Positions 44,395 to 54,764 of a stretch of 64,000 nucleotides of DNA are shown piece by piece. The stretch lies in contig NC_134538.1 in assembly GCF_050624435.1 (NCBI RefSeq), positions 123,796,937-123,860,936 of the forward strand, read 5' to 3'. The notes beneath the pieces were generated by a model, which worked only from the letters and a program-made list of their open reading frames with translations, was not told the origin of the DNA and searched no databases. The translations under genes were made by a program, and so were the position numbers. Source of the DNA: Tenrec ecaudatus (taxonomy: Eukaryota > Chordata > Mammalia > Afrosoricida > Tenrecidae). The first letter of the stretch is position 1. Every line of letters starts with the position of its first letter.

Positions 44395-44725
44395 CAACCA
44401 CAAAAACCACACACGTAGCTGGGGAGGGAGGGGGGGAAAAAAAGAGGACCTGATGCAAGGGGCTTAAGTGGAGAGCAAATGCCTTGAGAATGATTGGGGC
44501 AAGGAATGTATGGATGTGCTTTATACAATTGATGTATGTATATGTATGGATTGTGGTAAGAGTTGTTTGAGTCCCTAATAAAATGTAAAAGAAGAAAAGA
44601 GAAAAAAATGATTAGGGCAAAGACTGTACAGATGTGCTTTATACAATTGATGTATGTATATGTATGAACTGTGAAAAGAATTGTATCAGCCCCAATAAAT
44701 TGTTAAAAAAAACAAAAAAAAAACC
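44395..44725 (+). mobile_element. L1-type LINE 3' terminus, tandemly duplicated
   Basis: Two direct copies with a 119-bp period. The first begins at 44490 (TGATTGGGGCAAGGAATGTA) and the second at 44609 (TGATTAGGGCAAAGACTGTA). Both continue GATGTGCTTTATACAATTGA and end with an AATAAA-type signal (CCTAATAAAATG; CCCAATAAATTG) and an A-rich tail. They are homologous to the end of the copy at 15055-15140. Confidence 0.75.
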
Positions 44726-44729
44726 ACAC

Positions 44730-46120
44730 AAGTAGCAATCAAAGTCACCCTGGTATTTTCTGTTTTGTTTTTGAGAGTTTGGCAGAGTTAACCCCCTCTG
44801 TACCCAGCCATTTCAAAGCTTAAGACTGGATTCAGAGTTAAAGTCACTTTCAGACTTGAAGGATGGGTGCAGAGTTTCTACTTGGAGTGACGGAAATGTG
44901 TTGGGAAGAGATTCTGATGGTGGTTGCACAGTATTTAAAATGGCAAAATGTCCCTTATATATATTTTATCACTATAAAATATTCAAAGCTACCTCCTCCC
45001 TCCCAGCCTCCTGCTGCAGGAGAGACTGCCTCCTTAGCGTTGGTGTAAAGCTCTTGGCTTGCAAGCTGATATCAATTGAGGTGCCTTGGCCACCCCATCT
45101 CTGCCAGGAAAATCTACCTTGCCGCCTCCCTCACTGTAGCATCCGTGACCTCCTGCCTCAGAGGGTTCCTCCCAGGACACTTGCTGTATCTTCCTTTGAT
45201 AAGTAAGTCCCTGCTTCAGCTACCAGGCCCTGCACATAGCTGCAGGCCACTCCAACTTTCTCCTGGCCCTTCCCAATTCTGGCACAAAGAGGGCCAGCAA
45301 ACAGAGGACTGCTCCCCCCCACCCCCCTCGGATTGGACTTCCCTCTCAATTTAGCTAAGGTTCCTACAGCCTCTCTACTCACCTTCCAAAACCATAACCC
45401 AGATGGATGGAGTCACTGGGTTCCTGGGGATTCTGTTAGAGGACACATTGCCTGTGACTCTCTGACTCTCCTGATCCCCCAGCATGAAAGGCTCCCCAAC
45501 CCTTTCTGGGAAGCAGGAGGCATCAGTGACTTCCTATTCTACCTGGAGTAGCCTGCACGCAAAGTCAGGTCACCTGAACTGTGCCCCTGTTTGGCTTTCG
45601 CAGTTCAAAGGGTCTAAGCAGCCTCAGCAGTGATCTCAATTGCTGACGGGCTCTTGTGTTGAGCCAGACAGCGGGTTTGATTCCATTTCAGCCTCTCGGA
45701 GTGACTCCAAGGAGCACATTTTCACCGTGGAGTTAATAGCATCCCCTTTCTCACTTCCCACTGATTGTCTGGATCCGTGTTATATTTTAGTTTACAGTTT
45801 GGGGGTTTCTAGCTTTAATTGCCTTTTGTCTTGCAGTATTGGGCTTTGTCCTGTGCTCCATTTCTTCCAGGCATCCCTCCTATTTCTCTCCGCCAAGGCC
45901 CCTTGGTTCTTCACCTCTCTTCCCCCATCTGTATCCGTCTTCTCTGGGACTGCTGCACAGCCAGTCACGGGGACCTCCCCTCACGGCTTCCCTGGTTTGG
46001 ACCGACTGTTACAGGAGCACACCCTCTTTCTTGGTTGACTCTCTCATTTTGCTGGGCCAAATCCTCAAGAACTCTGAGCATGTTATCAACACCAGTCCTG
46101 GAAAAGGACATTGTGCTTGA
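44730..46120. other. Unassigned sequence
   Basis: Overlapping plus-strand frames (45640-46038; 45819-46280) show no domain, and one runs into a SINE. No gene called. Confidence 0.5.
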
Positions 46121-46124
46121 GAAA

Positions 46125-46275
46125 ATAAAGCCAAAGAAACCAAACTCCCTGCCATCGAGTCGATGCTGGCTCACAGCCGACCTCCTGTGGGTTTCCAAGA
46201 CAGTCACTGTTGAGGAGAGGAGAAAGCACAGTCTTTCTCACGAACCGCCGACCATGCAGGGAAGTAGAGTCAGAA
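46125..46275 (-). mobile_element. Afrotherian SINE
   Basis: Antisense: CTGCCATCGAGTCGATGCTG, GTGGGTTTCCAAGACAGTCA and CACAGTCTTTCTCACGAACC. The head is missing. Confidence 0.8.
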
Positions 46276-46579
46276 AATAGGAGGTGGAGCCAACTGGGCA
46301 GCACCTACCAGCAGCAGCAGTGCCCCCAAGTAGCTCCTATAAGTAGATGGGGGCTGATACCTGTGAATCTGAAAGTCTGTCCTCTCACTTGATGACGAAG
46401 TTGTTGCATGTAGAATTCTAGGGTGAAAATCATGTTTTTTTGGATTGGGGAGGAATTGCTCTATTATTTCAGTGTCCCGTGCTGTTGGTAAGCCTGTGAG
46501 CCATCTGAGTTTTCCCTTTTGCGGGTGACGTTTTACCCCCTTCTGTTTGAAAACTGTTAGTATTATGTCTTTATCTTAT

Positions 46580-46775
46580 TAAAAGTTGCCATGGAGTTCG
46601 CTCCACCCCCTCATAGTGACCCTGTATGACAGAGTGGAACTGCTTCCGAAGGTTTCCGGGATGGCCGATCTCAGGGAAGCAGATTGCCACAGCCCGCCCT
46701 CCCACGGGACAGGGGGTGGGTTTGAACCACTGATGTTTGGTTAGCAGCTGTGCGGTAGCCCTTGAGCGACTTTCC
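46580..46775 (-). mobile_element. Afrotherian SINE
   Basis: Antisense: GCCATGGAGTTCGCTCCACC, CATAGTGACCCTGTATGACA, TTTCCGGGATGGCCGATCTC and GGTGGGTTTGAACCACTGAT. Confidence 0.85.
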
Positions 46776-46779
46776 CCTG

Positions 46780-47440
46780 ATCTTGGGCTGGTTACGTAGG
46801 ACCATTTTACCACCATGTGTGTGGGCGCTGTCTCTTTTCCCTTGTCCTGTCAGAATGAGGGTTCTCTCCACCCACAACTCGCATCTCTCAGCTTGGGGAA
46901 GGTCCGTGTATCCTGAAACTCCTTTTACGTTGGATCCATGTTGGCACAGCATCCCATGTTGATTCTCAGAAAGGATGCATCAGAAACTGCCGCGTGTGTC
47001 AGAGCAGGGGCTGCTTTCCCTTTGTCTTCTAATTCTGTTCTCGTTTCCATGTTGTCTTGGTTCATGTTTTTTCCTGGTTATTTCTGTTGTTGTCCCTCTC
47101 GTGTCACAGGCTTTCCTGAAATAGCTATCGGTCCTGAATTTTTCCATTCGCAATTCGGAATGGGGCAAAAGCAAGCTCATTGTGAATGCTGCGTCTCTGA
47201 ATTGGCCTCAATAACGAGTGGGCTTGCTTTTAGCTGGCGAGACAGTAAGCTGGCCATCAGATGAGAGAACCCAAGCTGGGGGTCTTTGGTCTGTTCTTTT
47301 CAGGGCCAATGTCCACAGTGATTCACAGACAATTTGTTCAGTGTCTTTGGGGGAAACGTTTCAGTTACGTTGCCTGGGACATCAACCTTGCCTGCTGGGC
47401 GTCATGCAGATAGAAAAGGCATGGATCCATATTGTTGTTC
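46780..47440. other. Unassigned sequence
   Basis: T-rich and unique. Possibly part of the old antisense L1 that begins downstream; landmarks are too weak to assign. Confidence 0.4.
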
Positions 47441-47444
47441 CTGT

Positions 47445-47570
47445 CAGGGGCTGTTAACTTGGTTCCAACTCAGAGCGACCTTGTGTACAACCGAACGAAA
47501 CACTTTGTCATCACAAGAGTTGTTATGCATGAGTCCATTGTTACAGGCATTTAGACACCCTTAATTGACC
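47445..47570 (-). mobile_element. RTE 3' end fragment
   Basis: Antisense tail: TTGGTTCCAACTCAGAGCGA, CGAACGAAACACTTTGTCAT and GAGTCCATTGTTACAGGCAT match the reverse of the RTE 3' ends at 39660-39780 and 50560-50690. Confidence 0.75.
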
Positions 47571-47779
47571 TCCGTTTTTGATGGCATGTCTCCTCCTCCA
47601 TTCCATATGCTCTCTGGTGACCCGAGACGCTTTTTCTCAGTCCTGTCCCCTTCCTCTTCTATTCCAGGCCGTGTCCTCTGCAGCCTCAGTGCAGCATTCC
47701 CTATTGCTCCCTCTGGTTTTGGTGCTTCAGCAAAATTCTCCGTCTCGGCTACCAATAGCAACCGCCCTCCACTTACTGC

Positions 47780-49785
47780 TTACTTTTGTTCCTGTTTTAT
47801 GTAATGTAGATGTTTATGTAATTGATACCGTCCATTTAGTGAGAACCTTAGGGTAACAATGAGATAAACATATGTGATCAGTTTGCTATCTTGGCAGGAC
47901 CCACTTTGACCCATTTCATCTCTTTAAACCTCTTGTATCTACTGAATTTTCCATGTACTTTTTGAGTCATCTTTTATGGTTGATATTTGGTCTATTCAAA
48001 CCAAGATGTAGCTTTTTCAGTGCCAGCTTCGATTCCCTGCTTTAGGAGGCTCCGCACCATCTAATGGATGTTTGTCCGTATCTTATGGACTCAGAGGGTC
48101 TCTCTGTTGGTAGGGTACGAGTGCCATGAATTTCAATTAAAATGACCTTATTGGTTATGTTATTCAAATTACTTAGCTTTTAAATTTTTTAGATTATTTT
48201 ATTTGTCTAGTCCTGAAAGAAGTTATTATAATCCCTCATTGTGATTTAATCGTCTTCAATGCAAAGTTCAAGCTAGCCTAGCCTTATGTTTTGGTCTCTT
48301 GTATTTGGGCATAGCACAGATTGGAAAAGTTAATGGCTTATTTTCCTCCTAGAGAATATCCTTTGTCACTTATATAAGCCTTGTTTTCTCATTTAATGTT
48401 TTTGACTTTGAATTCTGCCACTACTGGGTTTTGTTTGTTTGTTTCTTTTGATATTTGTCCATATCCTTATTTTTTATCTTTCTTTGTCATTTTCACTGTG
48501 ATTCTTGTTAACATATAGTTGGATTTTGTTTAACTCATATGAAAATGCCCTTTCATATTGATTTTTAGACTTTTTGCATTTATTATAATAATTGATATTC
48601 TTAGTTGTGATGTTTCCATGTATTTTAGATTTGCTGTTGAATGTACATTATTTTCCCCCCATCCGTCTCTTTATTCTTTTGGCTTGGTCAGCTTGCTCAT
48701 ATTTGCATTTTGCTCTTTTAATTTGGAAGTGCGAATTAATTATTTTCAGTTCCTCTAGGGGTTAACTTCTCACCTCAACAGTTGTAATCACAACTCTATT
48801 AATACCCCAAAATTAATGGCATATTCCCACCAAGGTGTTTTATTTGTCTGTGCATCTCCCATTCCACCAAGATAAAATTTGGGTGTTATTATAACTTCTC
48901 TTGCCTACACAACTCCCCTCTGCACTAATGGAGCATAGGAACTCACATCTCAAATTCCCAACTTTTATTGACATCTTCTCCCGCTTGATAGTTTGAATTT
49001 TACTTTAGTGGGAGTATCACAACATTCAAAGAGGCAAACTCCACAAAGTTAGACTTTGTGTATTTTTCTGTTGTTGTTATTTTTTCTTTTACTTTTCCAT
49101 AAAGTCACCTATTAAACAGTTACCAGCACACCACTACCTTTCTATTTCTATTAAAATTTCTGTTTTTTTCTGAGGCTGTTTTGAAATATTGATGTAGGGA
49201 TATGATTTTCCATGGTAGTATAGATATAGTGTAGCATTCACAACTGTATAATACATACTACCTATCATAGTCCCATTATTATTCATTCCTACATAGCTAC
49301 CTGTTGTTGTTGTTTTTCATCTTTCTCATGACTGATGAATTCTACGATTATTCTTTTATATCTCAGGATCTCTCCTCATTCTATTTCCACATGGATCAAG
49401 TGCTTTTTCACTGTTTTCCTCAGACAGGCTGCAGAACAATACTTTCTAATCCGAAAGGGATCTTCTTCGCCCTGGCAGATGAATAACATCTTAGCTGGGA
49501 TTCTCAAAATCTCCCAAGAGTCTGTGGACTGATGTGCTGTGTACTCTTCTCCGCTCCAGCACGACAGACAAACGGACTAATGGTCACATGTCTTTTCCTT
49601 TAAGTAGAGTGTTTTCTTGTTGCCGTCCTTTTCTATCTAGAAACAACTTTTTTAACTGAAAGAATTTATAATTGGCACCAAGATATGACTAGGTATATTT
49701 ATGTTGGTTTTATTAGTATTATTATTATTCGCTAATCCTATCTGTGAGCAAGAGGCGCTCTTTAAAACAGGACAAGGGAATGCCA
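47780..49785 (-). mobile_element. Old L1, ORF2 3' part in antisense
   Basis: T-rich plus strand with L1-antisense landmarks: TTTGTCTAGTCCTGAAAGAA, TTCTGCCACTACTGGGTTTT, TTCACTGTGATTCTTGTTAA and TTTTTGCATTTATTATAATA. No frame survives. An RTE copy begins at about 49790, and L1-like T-rich sequence seems to resume at 50700. Confidence 0.5.
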
Positions 49786-49789
49786 CATG

Positions 49790-50690
49790 GCTGAAAATCG
49801 GGAAAGGTGTTTGTCAGGGTTATCGTGCATCGGCATGCTGAGCAAATAATTGGAGCAGTGGGCTATAGGAGGGAGAGCCCGTCTTCAGGCTTGGGGGGGA
49901 AACTGAGGAACAACGGGCAAGCTGCAGATGACGCAGTCAGGCTTGTGGAAATGGGGCAGACTGGAAGCATTTGCTGCTGAAGATCAAGGATTGACGCCTT
50001 CGGTATGGATGCAACTCCATAAAGAAGAACAAAATCCTCACAAATGGACTGGTAGGCAACATCATGATAAATGGGAAAAGATTGAAGTCGTCAAGGATTT
50101 TATCTTGCTTGGAACCATAATCACAGCTCATGGAAATAGCTGTCAAGAAATCAAAGGACCCCTTGCACTGGGCAAATCTACTGCGCAAGACCCCTTTAAA
50201 GTGTCGAAGAGAAGGTATGTCGGTTTAAGGACATAGGTGCACCTGACTCAAGCCATGGTATTTTCAGTCTCCTCCTATGCATGTGAAAGTTGGACACTGA
50301 ATAAAGAAGACTGAAGAAGAATCGATGCATTTGAATCATAGTGCAAGGGAAGAATATTGAAATGACTGTGGACTGTCAAAAGAATAAATCTGTCTTGAAA
50401 GAGGTACAGGGAGAATGTTCCTTAGAGGCAAGGATGGCAAGCCATCGTCTCACCTACTTTAGACATGTTATCAGGAGAGACCGGTGCATGTAAAAGGACC
50501 ACACAGAAGGGCAGCAAAATGAAGAAGACCCTCAGCAGCAGATTGACGCCATGGCTGCTAGAGCAAGGGCTCCAGCATCACAATTGTGAGGATGGGAGGA
50601 CCGGGCAGTGTCTCCTGGTGTTGTGCATAAGGCCACTGTATATTGGAACCAACTCAATGGGACCTCACAACAACATCTGGGTCTTGATCA
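49790..50690 (+). mobile_element. RTE LINE 3' 900 bp, ORF2 C-terminal remnant
   Basis: CGGGAAAGGTGTTTGTCAGG, GGCATGCTGAGCAAATAATT, GCAGATGACGCAGTCAGGC, AAGATTGAAGTCGTCAAGGA, AAGCCATGGTATTTTCAGTC and CATGTGAAAGTTGGACACTG run in the usual RTE order, from the YADD-type RT region to the 3' end near GGAACCAACTCAATGGGACC. The frame 49928-50236 preserves KWEKIEVVKDFILLGTII. The original ADD aspartates are displaced by frameshift. Inactive. Confidence 0.85.
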
Positions 50691-50699
50691 ATGATTCAT

Positions 50700-51030
50700 C
50701 TAAAATTTTAAATTTTTCAGATATATTTTCTCTCTGAACACTGTTTCTTATGCATTCCACTTTTTCCTCCCAAAGCTCTTAACATTGACATTTAGCTCTC
50801 TAACCTCTAAATCTCTTGTCCTTTCCCTCAGGTATTTGGAGTTTTGTTCTCCTGCATTATTTGTTCTAAGTGGTCATTTCAACCGCTATCTCAGTTCTTC
50901 AGTTGCTTTTGTTTTTCATTGGAGTTTATGTTTCGCTCTAGGAAGTCTTGCATATTCTCTGTGCATCTCTACAAAGAACCTCAATGCTTATAGTTTTCTG
51001 GGTATCCGTTCTATGGAGTAGGATTCCCCA
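50700..51030 (-). mobile_element. Probable continuation of the old antisense L1
   Basis: TTTTTCAGATATATTTTCTC, GAACACTGTTTCTTATGCAT and AGGAAGTCTTGCATATTCTC have the look of L1 3' sequence in antisense. Weak. Confidence 0.35.
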
Positions 51031-51059
51031 CATCCGGTTCAGGTTGGCTTTCCTCCCTC

Positions 51060-51475
51060 GGGTCTCTGAATCCCTCCAGCGGATTAGGACTTACGGCAAC
51101 CATGTATGCAGCCAGTAGAACTGCCCCAGAGGATTCTGAAGGTCATAATTTTTAGGAGCCCTGGTGCCATTCTCAGGGCAGGGGAAGTGTTGGACTGCTT
51201 AATAGCAAGACGGGTAGTTCAAATCCACTAAATGCTCCATGGGAGCAAGGTGAGACTCTCTGCTCATCTGATGGTCTCAGAACTCCTACTGGGGGTCATT
51301 ATGAGTCAGAATCAACTCGGTGGCAGTGGATTCACTTTGTCTCGAGGGATTTGGGGAATCTTTACAGAAGCAGATGGCCATGCCTGTCTTCTGAGGGGCC
51401 TCTGAGTGGATCCAAACCAACAATCTTGTAGCTCCTAGCCAAGCGCTTTACTGTCTGCACGACTCCGCTTTCTCA
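51060..51475. mobile_element. Minus SINE split by a plus SINE
   Basis: Minus-strand SINE tail GGACTTACGGCAACCATGTA (51080) up to GATTCTGAAGGTCATAATTT is followed by a complete plus-strand SINE (51155-51325: GGAGCCCTGGTGCCATTCTC, GGTAGTTCAAATCCACTAAA, CATTATGAGTCAGAATCAAC). The minus copy then resumes at 51358 with ATCTTTACAGAAGCAGATGG and ends GCTTTACTGTCTGCACGACT. Confidence 0.8.
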
Positions 51476-51479
51476 GGGT

Positions 51480-52550
51480 TTAGGTCCCTTCACCCCACGT
51501 TCAGTCAGGATGTTCAGGTCCTTGGGCTCCATAGGCTATTGGGCCTAAAATGTAGGATCAGCATTGGAGCTGAAAGTCCTCTGCTGAGGCAGAAGAGGGG
51601 TCTGTGGCAGCAAGTGGCGGTCACCTCCCATCTGGAAACAGCCTCCCTCCACCCCCCTCACCTTGCTCCCTGGAGCAGAGGCAGCGTGTGCAGAGGGTTC
51701 TGCGCCTGAGTTCCCCTCCAAGGCCTTTACCGCCCAGTTCTCTCCACTCACCCCAACAGCACAGCCTCCACAGGAGGTACACCTACACCAGCCAAACGAA
51801 AACAACCGCACACGTTGGCTGTAGCTGAGAGCTAAAAAAACGTACCGCCTAGGTTGGCATCTACCTGCCAGCCTCTGCAAGCAGCCTCATTTTATGCATT
51901 ATTTTTTCCAGAGGAACCATTTCTGGGGACTGAGCAACTCATGTGTTCTCAGGTCTCCGTCTTACGGGCTTTTTTTTTTTTTAGCAAAGCAATTGACTGT
52001 GTTATTGACCCACAGTGTGAACCTATTTCATAGTTATACTACTCATTTGTCATCATGAGACCAAACCAATGACAGACATGAGACTTGTCATTACACCTCC
52101 AGCCCCCTACCCTGCCAAAAAAATCCAGATATCAGCTGCTCCCAGTCAATAATACCAGTGGCAGGTGAACCAGGTGGGGATATCACTCCCAGACAGGTGT
52201 CTGACAAGAACACTGACTGCCTATGAGTGGTGTCTAGCTCAGATCAGTGACTTCATGTCCTCTCAACAACAACAACACACTGGTCCGAAGCTCACAAGCA
52301 TCCCAGCACATTATTGTTTGGGCAATCAGACCAAGGGAGGAGCAGCTTCCATTTCCTGACCAGCAAGGTTTCATATGCAAGACAGTCTTTATCCAGAAGG
52401 TAGCTCTTACTCCAGGTTGGGGCAGAACCAAGAGTTTAAGTTCAGTATAAACTGTGTCCTTAAACCACATTGTACGAGAGTGTGCACCTAAGCACTCACC
52501 CTGCCCAAGTATCCGTACTTAGTCCATTAAACGAGTAAACCTTAGACATG
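51480..52550. other. Unassigned sequence
   Basis: Overlapping frames of 111 (minus) and 74 (plus) codons at 51545-51880 lack recognisable domains. T-run at 51970-51982. No repeat recognised. Confidence 0.45.
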
Positions 52551-52557
52551 AGCTATT

Positions 52558-52890
52558 CCCTGGGGATAGCAGTGGTTCAGTGGTCAGAATCTCCCCTTCT
52601 CCACAGGAGGCCCAGGGTCACTTTCCAGCCAATGTGCTTGCCGAGCAGCTGTGTGCCCGTGGAGGCTGGTGTGCTGCTAGGATGCTCAGGAGGTTTGTGC
52701 AGAGCTTCCCGCTGCGGCAGTTTGGGGTAAAGACCTGGTGATCTCCTTCCAAAACTCAGTCAATGAAAACTGCCCCGGTTGCAGTGGTCTGATCTGCAAC
52801 CCGATCAAGGTGATGACCCAGAACTAGGCAACATTTCTTCCCGTGCGCACGGAGTCACCACAAGTCATGGACTCATGCAATGCGGTAAGC
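52558..52890 (+). mobile_element. tRNA-Gly-headed SINE with RTE 5' and 3' segments
   Basis: The head GGATAGCAGTGGTTCAGTGG, then TCAGAATCTCCCCTTCTCCA and GGCCCAGGGTCACTTTCCAG follow tRNA-Gly, including a B-box-like GGTCAC...C. The body (GGAGGTTTGTGCAGAGCTTC, GTGATCTCCTTCCAAAACTC) matches the RTE 5' UTR pieces near 4420 and 5240. The end (ACGGAGTCACCACAAGTCAT) corresponds to the RTE tail. It is thus a chimeric SINE, distinct from the CCTGGTGG-headed family. Confidence 0.7.
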
Positions 52891-52899
52891 CACTGCTGC

Positions 52900-53850
52900 T
52901 CACTGGGGATCCGTTTTCAGTTTGATGGGGCATCACTTAGAAAAAGACCTCATGCAAGCCACCTCTTCCATCGCTTTCAGGTGTGAGATAGTGTCTTCCG
53001 AGGTGGATGCTATGGGTAGTGTCTGCCTCGGTGGTGGACCTTGGACAGTCGGCACTGAAGGGAAGCTCATTCAGGATCAAGTGGGCCAAGCACAATCCCC
53101 CTCCTTGGCAACATCGTTAGTAAGAAGAAGAAAAGTGGCAAGCAGGAGTAACTGCAAATCTTGAGACTTCAAGGGAGAAAACTTGGCGGTGATACCTGCA
53201 AGGTCGCATAGCCAGCCAGACTAGAGCTTGATGCTAACCAAGGCCCTGCTCCCTCGGGGAATGACGAGGATAGGCTGACACGCAGCTTTAGATCTTCATT
53301 CTAAATTTGACACCAAACATTCACTATCCCAGCTGTGCCAGAGAAGCAGTTGCGTCTCCACTCAGCCACATCCAAAGCACCACCGCAAGTCAAACCCAAT
53401 ATATAAATGTGCCTGATGGCAGATGGATAGAGACCCAGGCTCATGCTCCATTAGGTTTACTGAACTCCAGAGCTCACCATTTCCCACGGTGTGTAGTGTT
53501 CAGTCAGGAAGAGCCAGAAGCTTCAGGGTTGGATTTTTTTTTTCCCCAGCCAACCAATTTGCTGAAGAAACGGAACACTTTCCATGTCTGGGGGCTTCCT
53601 GGTCAAGTGTGAACAGCTAAACTGGAACTCTATAGCAACCGCAGGCATTCACTGGACACCAGAGCAGATCAGAATGATGTAATGCAGTAATTTATAACTT
53701 GTAAAGACCAGTGTATGATACAAGAGGGCTTCAGAACATTTGTGGAAAAATTACACTATCTCTTAATTTCATATTTCTTTCTTTTTTTTAGCAGTTGATG
53801 AAAAAAGTTCTATTATCTTTTCATTCCATTTTTCCACATCCTTTTTGAAG
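52900..53850. other. Unassigned sequence
   Basis: Possible MIR/L2 scrap near 53195-53240 (CAAGGTCGCATAGCCAGCCA). No gene recognised. Confidence 0.45.
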
Positions 53851-53864
53851 TCCCCTGTATATAT

Positions 53865-54515
53865 CTGTGGGATACAAAAAGGTTTTCCCCAGGTTGTCTC
53901 TCATATTGTATACCCAGCCTGGGACCTGCTTTCTAGCACATTGTGTGGTCAGCTGCTTAGATAACTATCTCCCTGAGGGCATCAGCCATCTAGAGCAATC
54001 AGACACTATTGTCTGTCCCACCAGAGGTGGGGCCCACACCCTGCTGATAAAAATAGTGGTTGTTTCCCTGAAGGAAGGCCCAGAGACAAGGTCAAGCTAA
54101 CTCAAGGTTGACCAAGGTTAGGCTGCCATCTTGAGCCTAGTATCTGCCCATCTTGTCACATGTGTGCCCCTAGTCCCTCCCTCTCCTATTGCATGTACAC
54201 CCCTAGATCACCCCCCTCTCATTGAATGTATTGCCTATGGTACATCCCCTTTCTGTGATGATGGAATCATGAGCGCTTACACAGCCCCTAAGTATATAAA
54301 TAAGCCTTGGGTGGAAATATATTCTCTCTCTGGGCAGATCTGGTTGCTGAGATCATGACTGCCCCAGAGTTGAGCACGTTACCTTGAAATATGTCTGACT
54401 CCTTTATTTTACTCTCCTCTCCTCTCTTCTATGACTTTAGTAAGATCTTTATATATTCCCGCCATACAATTATGCCTAAGGACCCCATGGTTGTCAGAGG
54501 CTGGTTTACTCTGAC
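53865..54515 (+). mobile_element. Possible ERV LTR
   Basis: Begins TGTGGGATACAAAAAGGTTT. A TATA-like AGTATATAAATAAGCC sits at 54290-54305, some 430 bp in, with a pyrimidine-rich downstream part and an end near TTACTCTGACATACA. This TG...CA layout with U3-like, TATA and U5-like parts is typical of LTRs, but no family is recognised and a target duplication is not clear. Confidence 0.35.
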
Positions 54516-54519
54516 ATAC

Positions 54520-54760
54520 ATCTGTTGGATCTCTCTGGAGTTAGAGTTATACCTCGGTCCTTGGCTCCGCGCGAGAAAGAATTCACACCGAAGCCTGGTT
54601 CGTGATCCAAGTGAGTTTTATAGAGAGAAGTTTCAGGTTTACACGGCACTCATAGGACTCCTCCCAACCATGCAGCCTGGCAGAAGCTGCTCAGTGTCAT
54701 GCAGAAAAGTGTCTAATTTCATATTTCTACGAACTTTCTGAAGCCCCCTCATAGTCACAT
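54520..54760 (-). mobile_element. Possible antisense ERV LTR fragment
   Basis: On the minus strand CTATAAAACTCACTTGGATC, then GTGTGAATTCTTTCTCGCGC, resembles the R-U5 part of gammaretroviral-type LTRs. The boundary is unclear and the downstream 54770-55550 region shows no recognisable viral genes. Confidence 0.3.
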
Positions 54761-54764
54761 TTCT

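Noticed and set aside
45819-46280. 153-codon plus frame
   Set aside because: Its 3' third is translated SINE sequence (46125-46275) and the rest has no domain.
52565-52640. tRNA-Gly-like sequence as a tRNA gene
   Set aside because: Arms are mutated and it continues directly into RTE-derived sequence, so it is a SINE head and not a functional tRNA.
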